From an uncultured Oscillospiraceae bacterium (GTDB taxonomy: Bacteria > Bacillota > Clostridia > Oscillospirales > Oscillospiraceae), in the NCBI GenBank assembly GCA_947627745.1, contig CANQXH010000004.1, positions 1-54,228 on the forward strand: a stretch of DNA of 54,228 nucleotides, written 5' to 3'. Numbering within the stretch: the stretch's first letter is position 1; each line of letters opens with the position of its first letter. Positions 1 through 9,059 of this stretch are shown here, piece after piece. Below the pieces are notes generated by a model, which was not told where the DNA came from, searched no databases, and worked only from the letters and a program-made list of their open reading frames with translations. The position numbers and the translations under genes are program-made.

Positions 1-1
1 C

Positions 2-724
2 AACGAGGACCTGACCGAGGCCATCGCCATGGGCCATGACCTGGGACACACCCCCTTCGGCCACGCCGGGGAGGCGGCCCTTTCCGAGGTGCTGGGGGCC
101 CCCTTCCGCCACAATGAGCAGAGCCTCCGGGTGGTGGACACCCTGGAAAACGGGGGAAAGGGCTTAAATCTGACCTACGAGGTGCGAATGGGCATTCTGG
201 GGCACACAGGGGACCGGATCCCCGAGACCTGGGAGGGTCAGGTGGTCCGCCGGTCGGACCAGATCGCCTATGTGAATCATGATATCGACGACGCCATCCG
301 GGCGGGGATCCTGACCGACGGGGACATCCCCAAGGAGATCTCTGCCGTGCTGGGCGGCAGCCACCGGGAACGGATCAACACCCTGGTCTGCGACGCCATT
401 GCCTTCACCCAGGAGAGCGGACGGGTGGGCCTATCGCCGTCGGTGGACCAGGCCCTCAAGGAGCTGCGGGCATTCATGTTCCAGCGGGTCTACCGCAACC
501 CCGTAGCCAAGGGGGAGGAGAGCAAGGCCAAGCTCATGCTCCAGCGGCTCTACCAGTTCTATTGCGACCATCCGGAGCGGCTGCCCGGGGACCTCACACC
601 CCAGCTGAGATTGGAGGGCATCCCCCGGACAGTGTGCGATTACATCGCCGGCATGACGGACAAGTACGCGGTGGACAAATATACGGAGATTTTTATTCCC
701 TCGGGGTGGCAAGTCCGGGGATAG
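2..724 (+). CDS. dgt: deoxyguanosinetriphosphate triphosphohydrolase (HD domain), 5' truncated by window edge
   Basis: Open frame from the window edge; MGHDLGHTPFGHAGE HD-type motif followed by a dGTPase-like C-terminus. Confidence 0.9.
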   Translation, partial: NEDLTEAIAMGHDLGHTPFGHAGEAALSEVLGAPFRHNEQSLRVVDTLENGGKGLNLTYEVRMGILGHTGDRIPETWEGQVVRRSDQIAYVNHDIDDAIRAGILTDGDIPKEISAVLGGSHRERINTLVCDAIAFTQESGRVGLSPSVDQALKELRAFMFQRVYRNPVAKGEESKAKLMLQRLYQFYCDHPERLPGDLTPQLRLEGIPRTVCDYIAGMTDKYAVDKYTEIFIPSGWQVRG

Positions 725-729
725 TGTGA

Positions 730-756
730 TATAATAGCCGCGAGGCGGCTATTATA
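730..756. repeat. 27-bp perfect palindrome TATAATAGCCGC-gag-GCGGCTATTATA; second copy at 38765-38791
   Basis: Direct reading; both 12-nt arms identical in the two copies, only the 3-nt loop differs. Confidence 0.9.
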
Positions 757-804
757 CGATTTTTAAGTCCTTTATCAGACTTTTCCCAAGGGAGGTGGTC
801 GGCT

Positions 805-2544
805 GTGGCGTTTCCGCCGGCATTTTTGGACGAGCTGGTGGCTCGAAATCCCATTGAAGAAGTGGTGAGTCAGTATGTGAATCTTCGCCGCAGCGGGGCC
901 AACCTCTTTGGCCTGTGCCCCTTCCACGGGGAGAAGACCGCCTCTTTCTCCGTTTCTCCGGACAAGGGCATGTACTACTGCTTCGGCTGCCACAAGGGCG
1001 GCGGGGTGATCAACTTCCTGATGGAGATCGAGAACCTGAGCTACCCCGATGCCGTCCGGGCCCTGGCCCAGCGGGCGGGGATGACCGTGCCGGAGGACGA
1101 GCAGTATCAGAGCCGCTACCAGCAGCAGGAGCGGCTCTGGGCGCTGTGCAAGGAGGCGGCCCGGTATTACCATGCCCAGCTCTACGCCCCCGCCGGGGCG
1201 GCGGGCCTGGCCTATGCCCAGAAGCGGGGCATGACCCAGTCCATCTTGACCCGATTTGGGGTGGGCTTCGCCCCGGATTCCTGGTCCGGCCTGGTGGACG
1301 CCATGCGGGCCAAAGGCTATACCGATCAGGAATTGCGGGACGCCGGGCTGGTGTCCGAGAAGAACGGCCGGGTTTACGACCGGTTCCGCAACCGGCTGAT
1401 GTTTCCCATTATCGACGTCCGGGGCAATCTTATCGGCTTCGGCGGTCGGGTGATGGACGACTCCACGCCGAAGTACCTAAACTCTCCCGAAACCTTGATT
1501 TTCAATAAACGGAAGAACCTTTTCGGTCTGAATCTGGCGAAAAAGAGCAAGCTGGGGTATCTGATCCTGGTGGAGGGGTACATGGACGCGGTGAGCCTGC
1601 ACCAGTACGGCTTCGACTGCGCCGTGGCCTCCCTAGGCACCGCCCTGACGGAGGACCACGCCACCCTGCTCACCAGGTATACCGAGGAAGTGGTCCTCAT
1701 CTACGACGCCGACCAGGCCGGGCAGGACGCCACCCGGCGGGCCATCCCCATTTTGGAGCGGGCGGGCCTGCGGGTGAAGGTGCTGAAGGTGAAGGACGCC
1801 AAGGACCCCGACGAGTTTTTGAAGAAATTCGGCGCGGACCGCTTCCAGGTTCTGCTGGAGGGGGCCTCCAACCGGATCGAGTATCAGCTTTCCGCCATCG
1901 TCAAAAAATACGACCTGCGGGAGGACGACCAGCGGATCCGCTTTGTCCAAGAGGCGGCGGAGCTGATCAGCACCTTGGGCAGCGCCGTCCAGCGGGAGAT
2001 CTACGGAGGACGGGCGGCGGAGGCCGCCGGCATCACGGCTGACGCCATGAAGCTGGAGGTGGAGAAGGCCTGGCGCCGCCGCCGGGCTCGGGAGAAAAAA
2101 CGCCAGGAGCGGATCGACCTGGCCCCTGCCCAGACCCTCCGGCCCAAGGACCGGAGCATCCGCTATGACAATATGAAATCCGCCATGGCGGAGGAGCTGC
2201 TGATCTGCCTGCTGATGAAGGATCCCGCCCTGGCGGACCTGACCGGGAACTTGACGGAAGCGGATTTCTCCGTCCCGCTGCTGGGCCGGGTGTTTGGCCA
2301 GTTGAAAAGCCGGCATGAACAGGGCTTGGAGCTGTCCCTGGGGGTGCTGGAGGGCCTGACCCCGGAGGAGACTTCCCATTTGGCCGGGGCGCTCCAGCGG
2401 AACCAGGGCCCGGCCCGGGAGGAAGCGGCGCGGGACTGCGTCACCGTGATTATGGATGAAAACCGGGGGACAAAGGACGGCTCGGAGGAGTCCCTTTTGG
2501 CCCTTCGGGATCGGATGAAACAGAGAAAAGGGGTCAAGTCATGA
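805..2544 (+). CDS. dnaG: DNA primase DnaG
   Basis: CPFHGEKTASFSVSPDKGMYYCFGCHKGG zinc-binding motif, TOPRIM LVEGYMDAVSLHQ; GTG start. Confidence 0.97.
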   Translation: MAFPPAFLDELVARNPIEEVVSQYVNLRRSGANLFGLCPFHGEKTASFSVSPDKGMYYCFGCHKGGGVINFLMEIENLSYPDAVRALAQRAGMTVPEDEQYQSRYQQQERLWALCKEAARYYHAQLYAPAGAAGLAYAQKRGMTQSILTRFGVGFAPDSWSGLVDAMRAKGYTDQELRDAGLVSEKNGRVYDRFRNRLMFPIIDVRGNLIGFGGRVMDDSTPKYLNSPETLIFNKRKNLFGLNLAKKSKLGYLILVEGYMDAVSLHQYGFDCAVASLGTALTEDHATLLTRYTEEVVLIYDADQAGQDATRRAIPILERAGLRVKVLKVKDAKDPDEFLKKFGADRFQVLLEGASNRIEYQLSAIVKKYDLREDDQRIRFVQEAAELISTLGSAVQREIYGGRAAEAAGITADAMKLEVEKAWRRRRAREKKRQERIDLAPAQTLRPKDRSIRYDNMKSAMAEELLICLLMKDPALADLTGNLTEADFSVPLLGRVFGQLKSRHEQGLELSLGVLEGLTPEETSHLAGALQRNQGPAREEAARDCVTVIMDENRGTKDGSEESLLALRDRMKQRKGVKS

Positions 2545-3407
2545 GCCCATCGGTTTTACAGGAGGAGCGGACGCCCCGGAATTCCGGGGAGGACGGTCTG
2601 AGCCAGTATCTTCAGGAAATTCGCAGCTATCCTCAGCTGACGGCTGAGCAGGAGCGGGCTCTGGCCATGCGCTGCGCCCAGGGAGACGAGGAGGCGGTGC
2701 GGCAGATGGTGAGCGCCAATCTGCGGCTGGTGGTGTCCGTGGCCCGGGAGTACGCCGGGCGGGGGATGCCGCTGCTGGATCTGATCCAGGAGGGCAGTAT
2801 TGGCCTGATCGTGGCCGCCCGGAAATTTGACTATACCCTGGACTATCGCTTTTCCACCTACGCCACCAAGTGGATCCGCCAGGGCATTACCCGGTGCCTG
2901 ATGAACCACAGCGGGATGATCCGGGTGCCCCTCCATACGGCGGAGCGGATGCGCCGGGTCAGCGCCGCTCGGGCGGCGCTGTTGCAGCAGACTGGGGAGG
3001 AACCGACCCCCGCCCAGATCGCCTTGGCCTGTGATTTGCCTGAGGACCGGGTCAAGAAGCTCTTGGAGCTTACGCCCCAGACCTGCTCTCTGGACGCCCC
3101 GGCGGGGGAGGAGGACATCGCTCTGGGCGCGATGCTGGCGGATCAGGAGGCCAGCGAGCCCCAGGAGGAGCTGGTGCGCCAGGAGCTGCGGCAGATTCTG
3201 GGCCAGCTGCTGTCCCAGCTGACGCCACGTCAGCGGCAGGTGCTGGAGCTGCACTTTGGCATGACCGGGCAGACCAGCTATTCCCTGGAAGCCATCAGCA
3301 AGCAATTGGGCATTTCCAAGGAGCGGGTGCGGCAGATCGAGCGGCAGGCCATGGACAAGCTGCAAAAGCTGGGCGTGAGCCTGGGACTGGAGGATTTTTT
3401 GGAGTGA
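2541..3407 (+). CDS. sigma-70 family RNA polymerase sigma factor (RpoD-like, short, no region 1.1)
   Basis: Region 2 RFSTYATKWIRQGITR, region 4.2 SLEAISKQLGISKERVRQIERQAMDKLQ; overlaps dnaG stop (ATGA). Confidence 0.92.
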   Translation: MSPSVLQEERTPRNSGEDGLSQYLQEIRSYPQLTAEQERALAMRCAQGDEEAVRQMVSANLRLVVSVAREYAGRGMPLLDLIQEGSIGLIVAARKFDYTLDYRFSTYATKWIRQGITRCLMNHSGMIRVPLHTAERMRRVSAARAALLQQTGEEPTPAQIALACDLPEDRVKKLLELTPQTCSLDAPAGEEDIALGAMLADQEASEPQEELVRQELRQILGQLLSQLTPRQRQVLELHFGMTGQTSYSLEAISKQLGISKERVRQIERQAMDKLQKLGVSLGLEDFLE

Positions 3408-4414
3408 ACGAGGATTTTTGCTTTGAGATTCCCCCCTACGAGGCGGCGCTGACGGCGCTGGGGCCGGGGGAATCCATTTCGGCGGCCCGGCTGCTGGCGC
3501 TGATCGACGGTCTCAGCCAGACCGAGGCGGAGGATGCTTTTCAGTTGGCGGAGGATCTGGAGCTGCGCCTTCTGATGGATCTGCCCCGGGAGACGGAGCC
3601 CGCCACGCCCAGGCTTGCCTGGGAGGACAGCCAGGTTCGGGCCGGCACCCTGCGCCGGGAGCTGCGGGAAAACGACCCCCTTGCTCTATATCTGCGGGAG
3701 ATCGAGGGACCTGCCCTCTCCGCCGGAGCCATCCAGGCATTGGCGGAGCGCTGCCTAGAAGGGGACCAGCGGGCCATGGAGGCCCTGGCCCGAGGCTACC
3801 TTCCCCGGGCGGCGGAGCTGGCCATGTCCATGACTGGCCGGGGCGTGCTGCTGCTGGACCTGATCCAGGAGGGCAGTCTGGGCTTGTGGCAGAGCGTCAT
3901 GCGCTATGCCGGCGGTGATTTTTCAGCCTTTGCCGACCGTTGGATCCGGTTTGCGCTGGCAAAGGCCGTGATTCTTCAAGCCCATGCCCAGGGCGTGGGC
4001 AGGGAATTGAGAAAGGCCATGGAGTCCTACCAGGCCGCGGACCGTGCGCTGCTGGCCCGGCTGGGCCGAAACCCATTGCCAGAGGAGCTTGCAAAGGCGC
4101 TGGGCTGGGACTTAGAGGAGATCCGGCGACTTGAAAAGTTGATTTCTGACGCCCAAAGCGCTCAAAGGTCCGCCCCGGAGCCGGAGGAACCGGCCCAGAA
4201 TGTGGAGCACACCGCCTATTTCCAGAGCCGCCGCCGGGTGGAGGAGCTGCTGGAGGGCGCGGACCCCGAAGACGTCCGGCTCCTCTCTCTGCGCTTCGGC
4301 CTGGAGACCGGGAAACCCGCCACGGCGGAGGAGACTGCCCAAATGCTGGGCATTTCCCCGGAAGAGGTGCTGCGCCGGGAGGCGGAGGCTCTAAAGCGGC
4401 TGCGGGAAGACTGA
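3404..4414 (+). CDS. diverged sigma-70-like paralog
   Basis: DPLALYLREIEGPALSAG, LLLDLIQEGSLGLWQSVMRYAGGDFSAFADRWIRFALAKAV and C-terminal TAEETAQMLGISPEEVLRREAEALKRL resemble regions 1.2/2/4; GTG start overlaps previous stop. Confidence 0.75.
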   Translation: MNEDFCFEIPPYEAALTALGPGESISAARLLALIDGLSQTEAEDAFQLAEDLELRLLMDLPRETEPATPRLAWEDSQVRAGTLRRELRENDPLALYLREIEGPALSAGAIQALAERCLEGDQRAMEALARGYLPRAAELAMSMTGRGVLLLDLIQEGSLGLWQSVMRYAGGDFSAFADRWIRFALAKAVILQAHAQGVGRELRKAMESYQAADRALLARLGRNPLPEELAKALGWDLEEIRRLEKLISDAQSAQRSAPEPEEPAQNVEHTAYFQSRRRVEELLEGADPEDVRLLSLRFGLETGKPATAEETAQMLGISPEEVLRREAEALKRLRED

Positions 4415-4430
4415 AAACGGAGGAGATACC

Positions 4431-5111
4431 ATGGAAAAGACCTACGCCGTCGCCATCGACGGCCCCGCCGGCGCGGGAAAAAGCACCCTGGCCCGGCTTT
4501 TGGCCCAGGAGCTGGGGTGGTATTATGTGGACACGGGGGCGATCTACCGCACCGTTGCCTATTTTCTGGATCTGCTGGGGATCAGCCCCAAGGACGCCGA
4601 CGGGGTGGCCCGTTACATCGACGAGGTGAACGTGGAGATCCGCTATGACGAGCAAGGTGTCCAGCACATGTGGATGAACGGCATGGACGTGACGGAGGAG
4701 ATCCGCACCCCGGACATCTCCCAGAAGGCGTCTCTGGTCTCCGCCCATCCGCCCGTGCGGCAGGCTCTGCTGGAAATGCAGCGGGACCTGGCGCAGCGGC
4801 ACAACGTGGTGATGGACGGCCGAGACATTGGCACGGTGGTGCTGCCCCAGGCGGCGGTGAAGCTGTTCCTCACCGCCTCCCCGGAGGTCCGGGCGCAACG
4901 CCGCTACGCGGAGCTGCGGGCTAAGGGTAAGAAAGACACCTATGAGCAGGTTCTGGAGGATCTGCGCCGCCGGGACCGGCAGGACACCACTCGCTCCGTC
5001 GCCCCCCTGCGTCAGGCCCCCGACGCGGTGCTGCTGGACACCACCGAGCTGGACATTCCCCAGACCCTGGACGCCATGCGGGCCATCGTCCGGGAAAAGA
5101 CCGGCCTATGA
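4431..5111 (+). CDS. cmk: cytidylate kinase
   Basis: AIDGPAGAGKSTLARLLAQELGWYYVDTGAIYRTVAY and MDGRDIGTVVLP motifs. Confidence 0.96.
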   Translation: MEKTYAVAIDGPAGAGKSTLARLLAQELGWYYVDTGAIYRTVAYFLDLLGISPKDADGVARYIDEVNVEIRYDEQGVQHMWMNGMDVTEEIRTPDISQKASLVSAHPPVRQALLEMQRDLAQRHNVVMDGRDIGTVVLPQAAVKLFLTASPEVRAQRRYAELRAKGKKDTYEQVLEDLRRRDRQDTTRSVAPLRQAPDAVLLDTTELDIPQTLDAMRAIVREKTGL

Positions 5112-7036
5112 GCGTCCGCCTTGCCGAGAGCGCCGGCTTCTGCTTCGGCGTGGACCGGGCCATGGGCCTGGCGGAGCAGGCGGCCAAAGAGGGGAGACAG
5201 GTGGTCACCCTGGGCCCCATCATCCACAATCGTCACGCGGTGGCCCACCTGGAGGAGCTGGGAGTCCGGGTTATTGACCGGCCCCAGGACGCCCCGGCGG
5301 GCGCGGCGGTGGTCATCCGCTCCCACGGGGTGGGCCGGGAGGTTTACCGGGCCTTGGAGGAGACCGGGGTGGCGGTGATCGACGCCACCTGCCCCTTCGT
5401 CAAGCGGATCCACCGGATCGTGGCCCAGGCGGAGCGGGAAGGGCGACTCAGTCTGATCATCGGCCAGCGGGCCCACCCGGAGGTGGCCGGGATCGCCGGT
5501 TGGTGCGGAAACTGTGTGGTGTGCGAAAGTCCGCAGGAGCTGGAAAATTGGTCAAAATCGCCCGAAATCCCGTCGGATTTGCCAATTTGCATGGTTTGTC
5601 AGACAACTTCCCCCGAATCTTTGTGGGAAATGTGCGAAAAAATTGCGAAAAAACAGTTTACTAACTTGAAATTTTTTGATACAATATGTAAAGCAACAGA
5701 GTATCGGCAGAATGAGGCAGCTTTACTCAGCGAAGGCTGCCAGGCCATGGTGATCGTGGGGGACCGCACCAGTTCCAACACGAAACGCCTGGCGATGATC
5801 TGCCGGGAGCATTGCGAAAAAGTCGTACTGGTGGACAGTGCCTCGGAGCTGGAGCCGGCCTTTTTCCGCGGTGTGACGGATGTTGGAGTCACGGCGGGCG
5901 CATCTACGCCGGCGTGGATTATAAAGGAGGTCAACAAGAAAATGAGCGAAATCATCAATGCCGAGGCAGGCCAGGAGGAGAGCTTTGAGGCCCTGCTGGA
6001 GCAGTCCATCAAAACTTTGAATACTGGAGATAAGGTCACTGGCGTCGTGACAGGCTTCGGAGCTACCGAGGTGCAGATCGACCTTGGCACCAAGCACGCC
6101 GGCTATATCCCCAACGACGAGGTCAGTTCCGATCCTTCCATAAAGCCCGAGGATGTACTCCATGTGGGCGACGAGGTCGAGGTTTTCGTGGTGCGCGTAA
6201 ACGACCAGGAGGGCACCTGCCAGCTGTCCAAGAAGAAGCTGGACGGAATGCGGGTCTGGGACGAGATGGCGGCCTATGCCGAGGAAAAGACCACCGTCGA
6301 AGGGACCATTACCGAGGACAATAAGGGCGGCCTGGTCGCCAATGTGAAGGGCGTTCGGGTGTTCATTCCCGCCTCTCAGTCCGGGATCGCCAAGGGCGGC
6401 GATATGAAGGCCATGGTGGGCAAGACCGTCAAGCTGAAGATTACCGAGGTCAACCGGGCCCGCCGCCGGGTCATCGGCTCCATCCGGGCCGTTGCCGCCG
6501 AGGAGCGGAAGGCCGCCCAGGAGAAGATCTGGAGCGAGATCGAGAACGGCAAGAAGTACCACGGCGTGGTGAAGTCCCTGACTTCCTACGGCGCCTTTGT
6601 GGATATCGGCGGCGTGGACGGCATGGTCCATGTTTCCGAGCTGAGCTGGAACCGGATCAAGACCCCCGCCGACGTGGTGAAGGTGGGCGATGAGATCGAC
6701 GTGTTCGTCATCTCCTTCGATCCTGTGAAGCACAAGATCTCCCTGGGCTACAAGACCCCGGAGATGAACCCCTGGAATCAGTTTATGACCAAGTTCCAGA
6801 CCGGCGACGTGGTGGACGCCAAGATTGTCAAGCTGATGACCTTCGGCGCCTTTGCCGAGATCATTCCCGGTGTGGACGGCCTGATCCACATCTCCCAGAT
6901 TGCGGACCGCCGCATCGGCAAGCCCGAGGACGTGCTGAAGGAGGGCCAGGAGGTCAAGGTGAAGATCACCGACATCGACGCGGAGAACAAGCGGATCTCC
7001 CTGTCCATCCGGGCGCTGCTGGAAGCCGCCGAATAA
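5108..7036 (+). CDS. ispH-rpsA: bifunctional HMBPP reductase (IspH) / ribosomal protein S1 fusion with four S1 domains
   Basis: IspH N-terminus (AESAGFCFGVDRAM, DATCPFVKRIH, TAGASTPAWIIKEV) then four S1 repeats (e.g. GVVKSLTSYGAFVDIGGVDGMVHVSELSW). Confidence 0.95.
   Translation: MSVRLAESAGFCFGVDRAMGLAEQAAKEGRQVVTLGPIIHNRHAVAHLEELGVRVIDRPQDAPAGAAVVIRSHGVGREVYRALEETGVAVIDATCPFVKRIHRIVAQAEREGRLSLIIGQRAHPEVAGIAGWCGNCVVCESPQELENWSKSPEIPSDLPICMVCQTTSPESLWEMCEKIAKKQFTNLKFFDTICKATEYRQNEAALLSEGCQAMVIVGDRTSSNTKRLAMICREHCEKVVLVDSASELEPAFFRGVTDVGVTAGASTPAWIIKEVNKKMSEIINAEAGQEESFEALLEQSIKTLNTGDKVTGVVTGFGATEVQIDLGTKHAGYIPNDEVSSDPSIKPEDVLHVGDEVEVFVVRVNDQEGTCQLSKKKLDGMRVWDEMAAYAEEKTTVEGTITEDNKGGLVANVKGVRVFIPASQSGIAKGGDMKAMVGKTVKLKITEVNRARRRVIGSIRAVAAEERKAAQEKIWSEIENGKKYHGVVKSLTSYGAFVDIGGVDGMVHVSELSWNRIKTPADVVKVGDEIDVFVISFDPVKHKISLGYKTPEMNPWNQFMTKFQTGDVVDAKIVKLMTFGAFAEIIPGVDGLIHISQIADRRIGKPEDVLKEGQEVKVKITDIDAENKRISLSIRALLEAAE
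5657..5685 (+). promoter_or_regulatory. putative internal sigma-A-type promoter inside ispH portion (TTTACT-17-TACAAT)
   Basis: Hexamers with 17-nt spacer in a locally AT-rich patch of an otherwise GC-rich gene. Confidence 0.45.
5923..5944 (+). promoter_or_regulatory. internal Shine-Dalgarno (AAAGGAGG) 11 nt before in-frame ATG that would start an S1-only product
   Basis: ataAAAGGAGGtcaacaagaaaATGAGC; ATG at 5942 is in frame with the fusion and lies at the IspH/S1 junction. Confidence 0.6.
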
Positions 7037-7050
7037 ACCAATTCAAATTC

Positions 7051-7079
7051 AAAAGGACCGGCCTTCCGCCGGTCCTTTT
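7051..7079 (+). terminator. Rho-independent terminator after ispH-rpsA
   Basis: AAAAGGACCGGC-cttcc-GCCGGTCCTTTT. Confidence 0.85.
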
Positions 7080-7099
7080 CCAAATTAGGAGGTAAAAAT

Positions 7100-7384
7100 A
7101 TGGTCAAGCACATCGTCATCTACACCTTGAAGGAGGGCCCCGATAAGGACGCCTCCGTGGCCTTCATCGCTTCGCTTCTGGAGCCTCTGGCGGGGCAGAT
7201 CCCGGGGCTCAAGACGCTGGAGGTCCGCCGGACCTACCAGGGGGGCATGGACTACTGCCTCTACTCCGAGTTTGACAGCCGGGAGGCCCTGGCGGCCTAC
7301 CAGCAGGATCCTCGGCACCTGGCGGCCAAGGAGCGGTTCCATCATCTGCTGGCCAGCCGGGTCTGCGCGGACTACGATGCCTGA
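7100..7384 (+). CDS. Dabb family (stress-responsive A/B barrel) protein
   Basis: MVKHIVIYTLKEG...LLEPLAGQIPGLKTLEVRR typical Dabb pattern; AGGAGG RBS. Confidence 0.85.
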   Translation: MVKHIVIYTLKEGPDKDASVAFIASLLEPLAGQIPGLKTLEVRRTYQGGMDYCLYSEFDSREALAAYQQDPRHLAAKERFHHLLASRVCADYDA

Positions 7385-7886
7385 ACGCGTTCTGATTGTG
7401 GGCTGCCCCGGGGCGGGGAAGAGCATCCTGGCCCGCCGCCTGGGGGCGCTGACGGGCCTGCCGGTGTACCATCTGGACCTGCTGTGGCACCGGCCAGACC
7501 GGACCACCGTGGACATCGAGACCTTTGACCGGAGCCTGGACCAAATTCTGGCCCAGGACCGGTGGATCATCGACGGCAATTACAGCCGCACCCTGCCCCA
7601 GCGTATGGCCCGGTGCGACGAGGTCTTTTTCCTGGATTATCCCTTGGAGATCTGCCTGGAGGGGGCCCGTGCCCGGGTGGGGCGGCAGCGGGCGGACCTG
7701 CCCTGGCTGGAAGAGACGTTGGACCCGGAATTTTACCAGTGGATCCTGGACTATCCCAAGGAGCGCCTGCCCCGCCTGCGGGCCCGCCTGGCGTCCTATG
7801 AGGGCGCCATTCTGATCCACACCTTCCACGCCCGCTCCGAGGCGGACGCCTACCTGGCAGCCCTCGCCCGGTCCGTGAGCGAATAG
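7377..7886 (+). CDS. P-loop adenylate kinase-like (FlaR-type) protein
   Basis: VLIVGCPGAGKSILARRLGALTGLPVYHLDLLWHRPD; overlaps previous CDS. Confidence 0.85.
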   Translation: MPERVLIVGCPGAGKSILARRLGALTGLPVYHLDLLWHRPDRTTVDIETFDRSLDQILAQDRWIIDGNYSRTLPQRMARCDEVFFLDYPLEICLEGARARVGRQRADLPWLEETLDPEFYQWILDYPKERLPRLRARLASYEGAILIHTFHARSEADAYLAALARSVSE

Positions 7887-7894
7887 AGGATTCA

Positions 7895-7931
7895 AAAATC
7901 CCGGCATGACCATCACCATGCCGGAATTTTT
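7895..7931. terminator. bidirectional terminator between convergent genes
   Basis: AAAAATCCCGGCATG...CATGCCGGAATTTTT. Confidence 0.8.
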
Positions 7932-7942
7932 AATGGGGCAAA

Positions 7943-8875
7943 TTATTCCTGGATACTGTTCTTGGCGGCCAGCCGGGCTCGGCGCAGCTGCTCCCGGACG
8001 GTGACAACTTCGGCCACATACCCCCGCTGGGTGAGCCAGTCCTCCACCCGCTCCCAGGCCTCGGCTTCCCGGTCGTAGCGCCCCTGCGCCTGCCAGCAGT
8101 AGGCCATGGAGTACAGCGCGTCCAGGCACTCCGGGTCCAGCTCCAATGCCCGCTGCCAATGCGGGAACGCCTCCTCGTACCGGCAGAGCGCCTTGCAGGA
8201 ATCCCCAGCGTAGATGTGGATCAGGCTCTCCGGCGCGCCGGCATCCTCCGCCGCAGGGACGGCCTCCAGCACGGCTTCATACGCCCCGGCGTTGTACAGG
8301 GCGGCCAGCAGCGCCAGATGGTTCTCCGGGTCCTGGGGATTCGCTTCCAGGGCCGCCCGGGCCTCCTCCAGGTCCTGGCCGCTCCGGCCGATCTGGGAGC
8401 GCAGGTAGCTGCGCTGGAGCCGGGTCCGCTGGGTCACAATGTCCCGCTCCGGGCTGGACAGGATTTTGTCGTACTGCGCCAGTGCCCGGTCCCGGCAGTA
8501 GTACATGTGGTACTCGTACAGCACCCCGTAGGACCGCTCATCGTCCCGGGTGAAGCTGCCGCTGGCGAAGAGCTTCCGAAATTCCGCGTCGGCGCGGATA
8601 AAATCGTCCTGGTCCCGGCTGGCCTCATACACCGCCAGGAGCCGCTGAGCGTCATTGTCGTACACCGCCCGCTCCGGGGAAAACAGCTCGTCGATGGTGA
8701 CGCCAAAGAAGGCCGCGATTTTGGGCAGCATCATGGTGTCAGGCAGGGTGACGCCCGTTTCCCATTTGCTCACCGCCTGGAAGGTGACATTCAACGCCTG
8801 GGCGATTTGCTCCTGGGTGAGGCCCTTCGCGTCCCGGAGCCGCTTGATGTTGCGTCCGATATTGGTTTGTTCCAT
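7943..8875 (-). CDS. XRE-family HTH regulator with TPR-like C-terminus
   Basis: MEQTNIGRNIKRLRDAKGLTQEQIAQALNVTFQAVSKWETG HTH; helical repeats downstream. Confidence 0.88.
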   Translation of the reverse strand: MEQTNIGRNIKRLRDAKGLTQEQIAQALNVTFQAVSKWETGVTLPDTMMLPKIAAFFGVTIDELFSPERAVYDNDAQRLLAVYEASRDQDDFIRADAEFRKLFASGSFTRDDERSYGVLYEYHMYYCRDRALAQYDKILSSPERDIVTQRTRLQRSYLRSQIGRSGQDLEEARAALEANPQDPENHLALLAALYNAGAYEAVLEAVPAAEDAGAPESLIHIYAGDSCKALCRYEEAFPHWQRALELDPECLDALYSMAYCWQAQGRYDREAEAWERVEDWLTQRGYVAEVVTVREQLRRARLAAKNSIQE

Positions 8876-9011
8876 TTTTGATCCATCCTTTCGATTTTTG
8901 ATGGCTTTATTGTAGCGCATTTTTAAGAATAAGCAATCACTTCTCCAGCGAAGCGGATTCGCCTGCCGGTTGAATCCGTTTTTGCTGCCGCCGCTGTTTC
9001 GGCGCGAAGAA

Positions 9012-9039
9012 CGGGCGAAAAGCAGACGCTTTTCGCCCG
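9012..9039. terminator. hairpin terminator downstream of U32 peptidase gene (minus strand)
   Basis: CGGGCGAAAAGC-agac-GCTTTTCGCCCG 12-bp perfect stem. Confidence 0.7.
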
Positions 9040-9059
9040 GTTTCTTCCAAAAGGAACCT

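Noticed and set aside
5108-7036. IspH-S1 fusion as a frameshift or assembly artefact
   Set aside because: Continuous frame, and this fusion is known in Clostridia; only the internal start signals were kept as a finding
7943-8875. XRE-TPR gene as an RRNPP-type quorum-sensing pair
   Set aside because: No adjacent small signal-peptide ORF was recognisable
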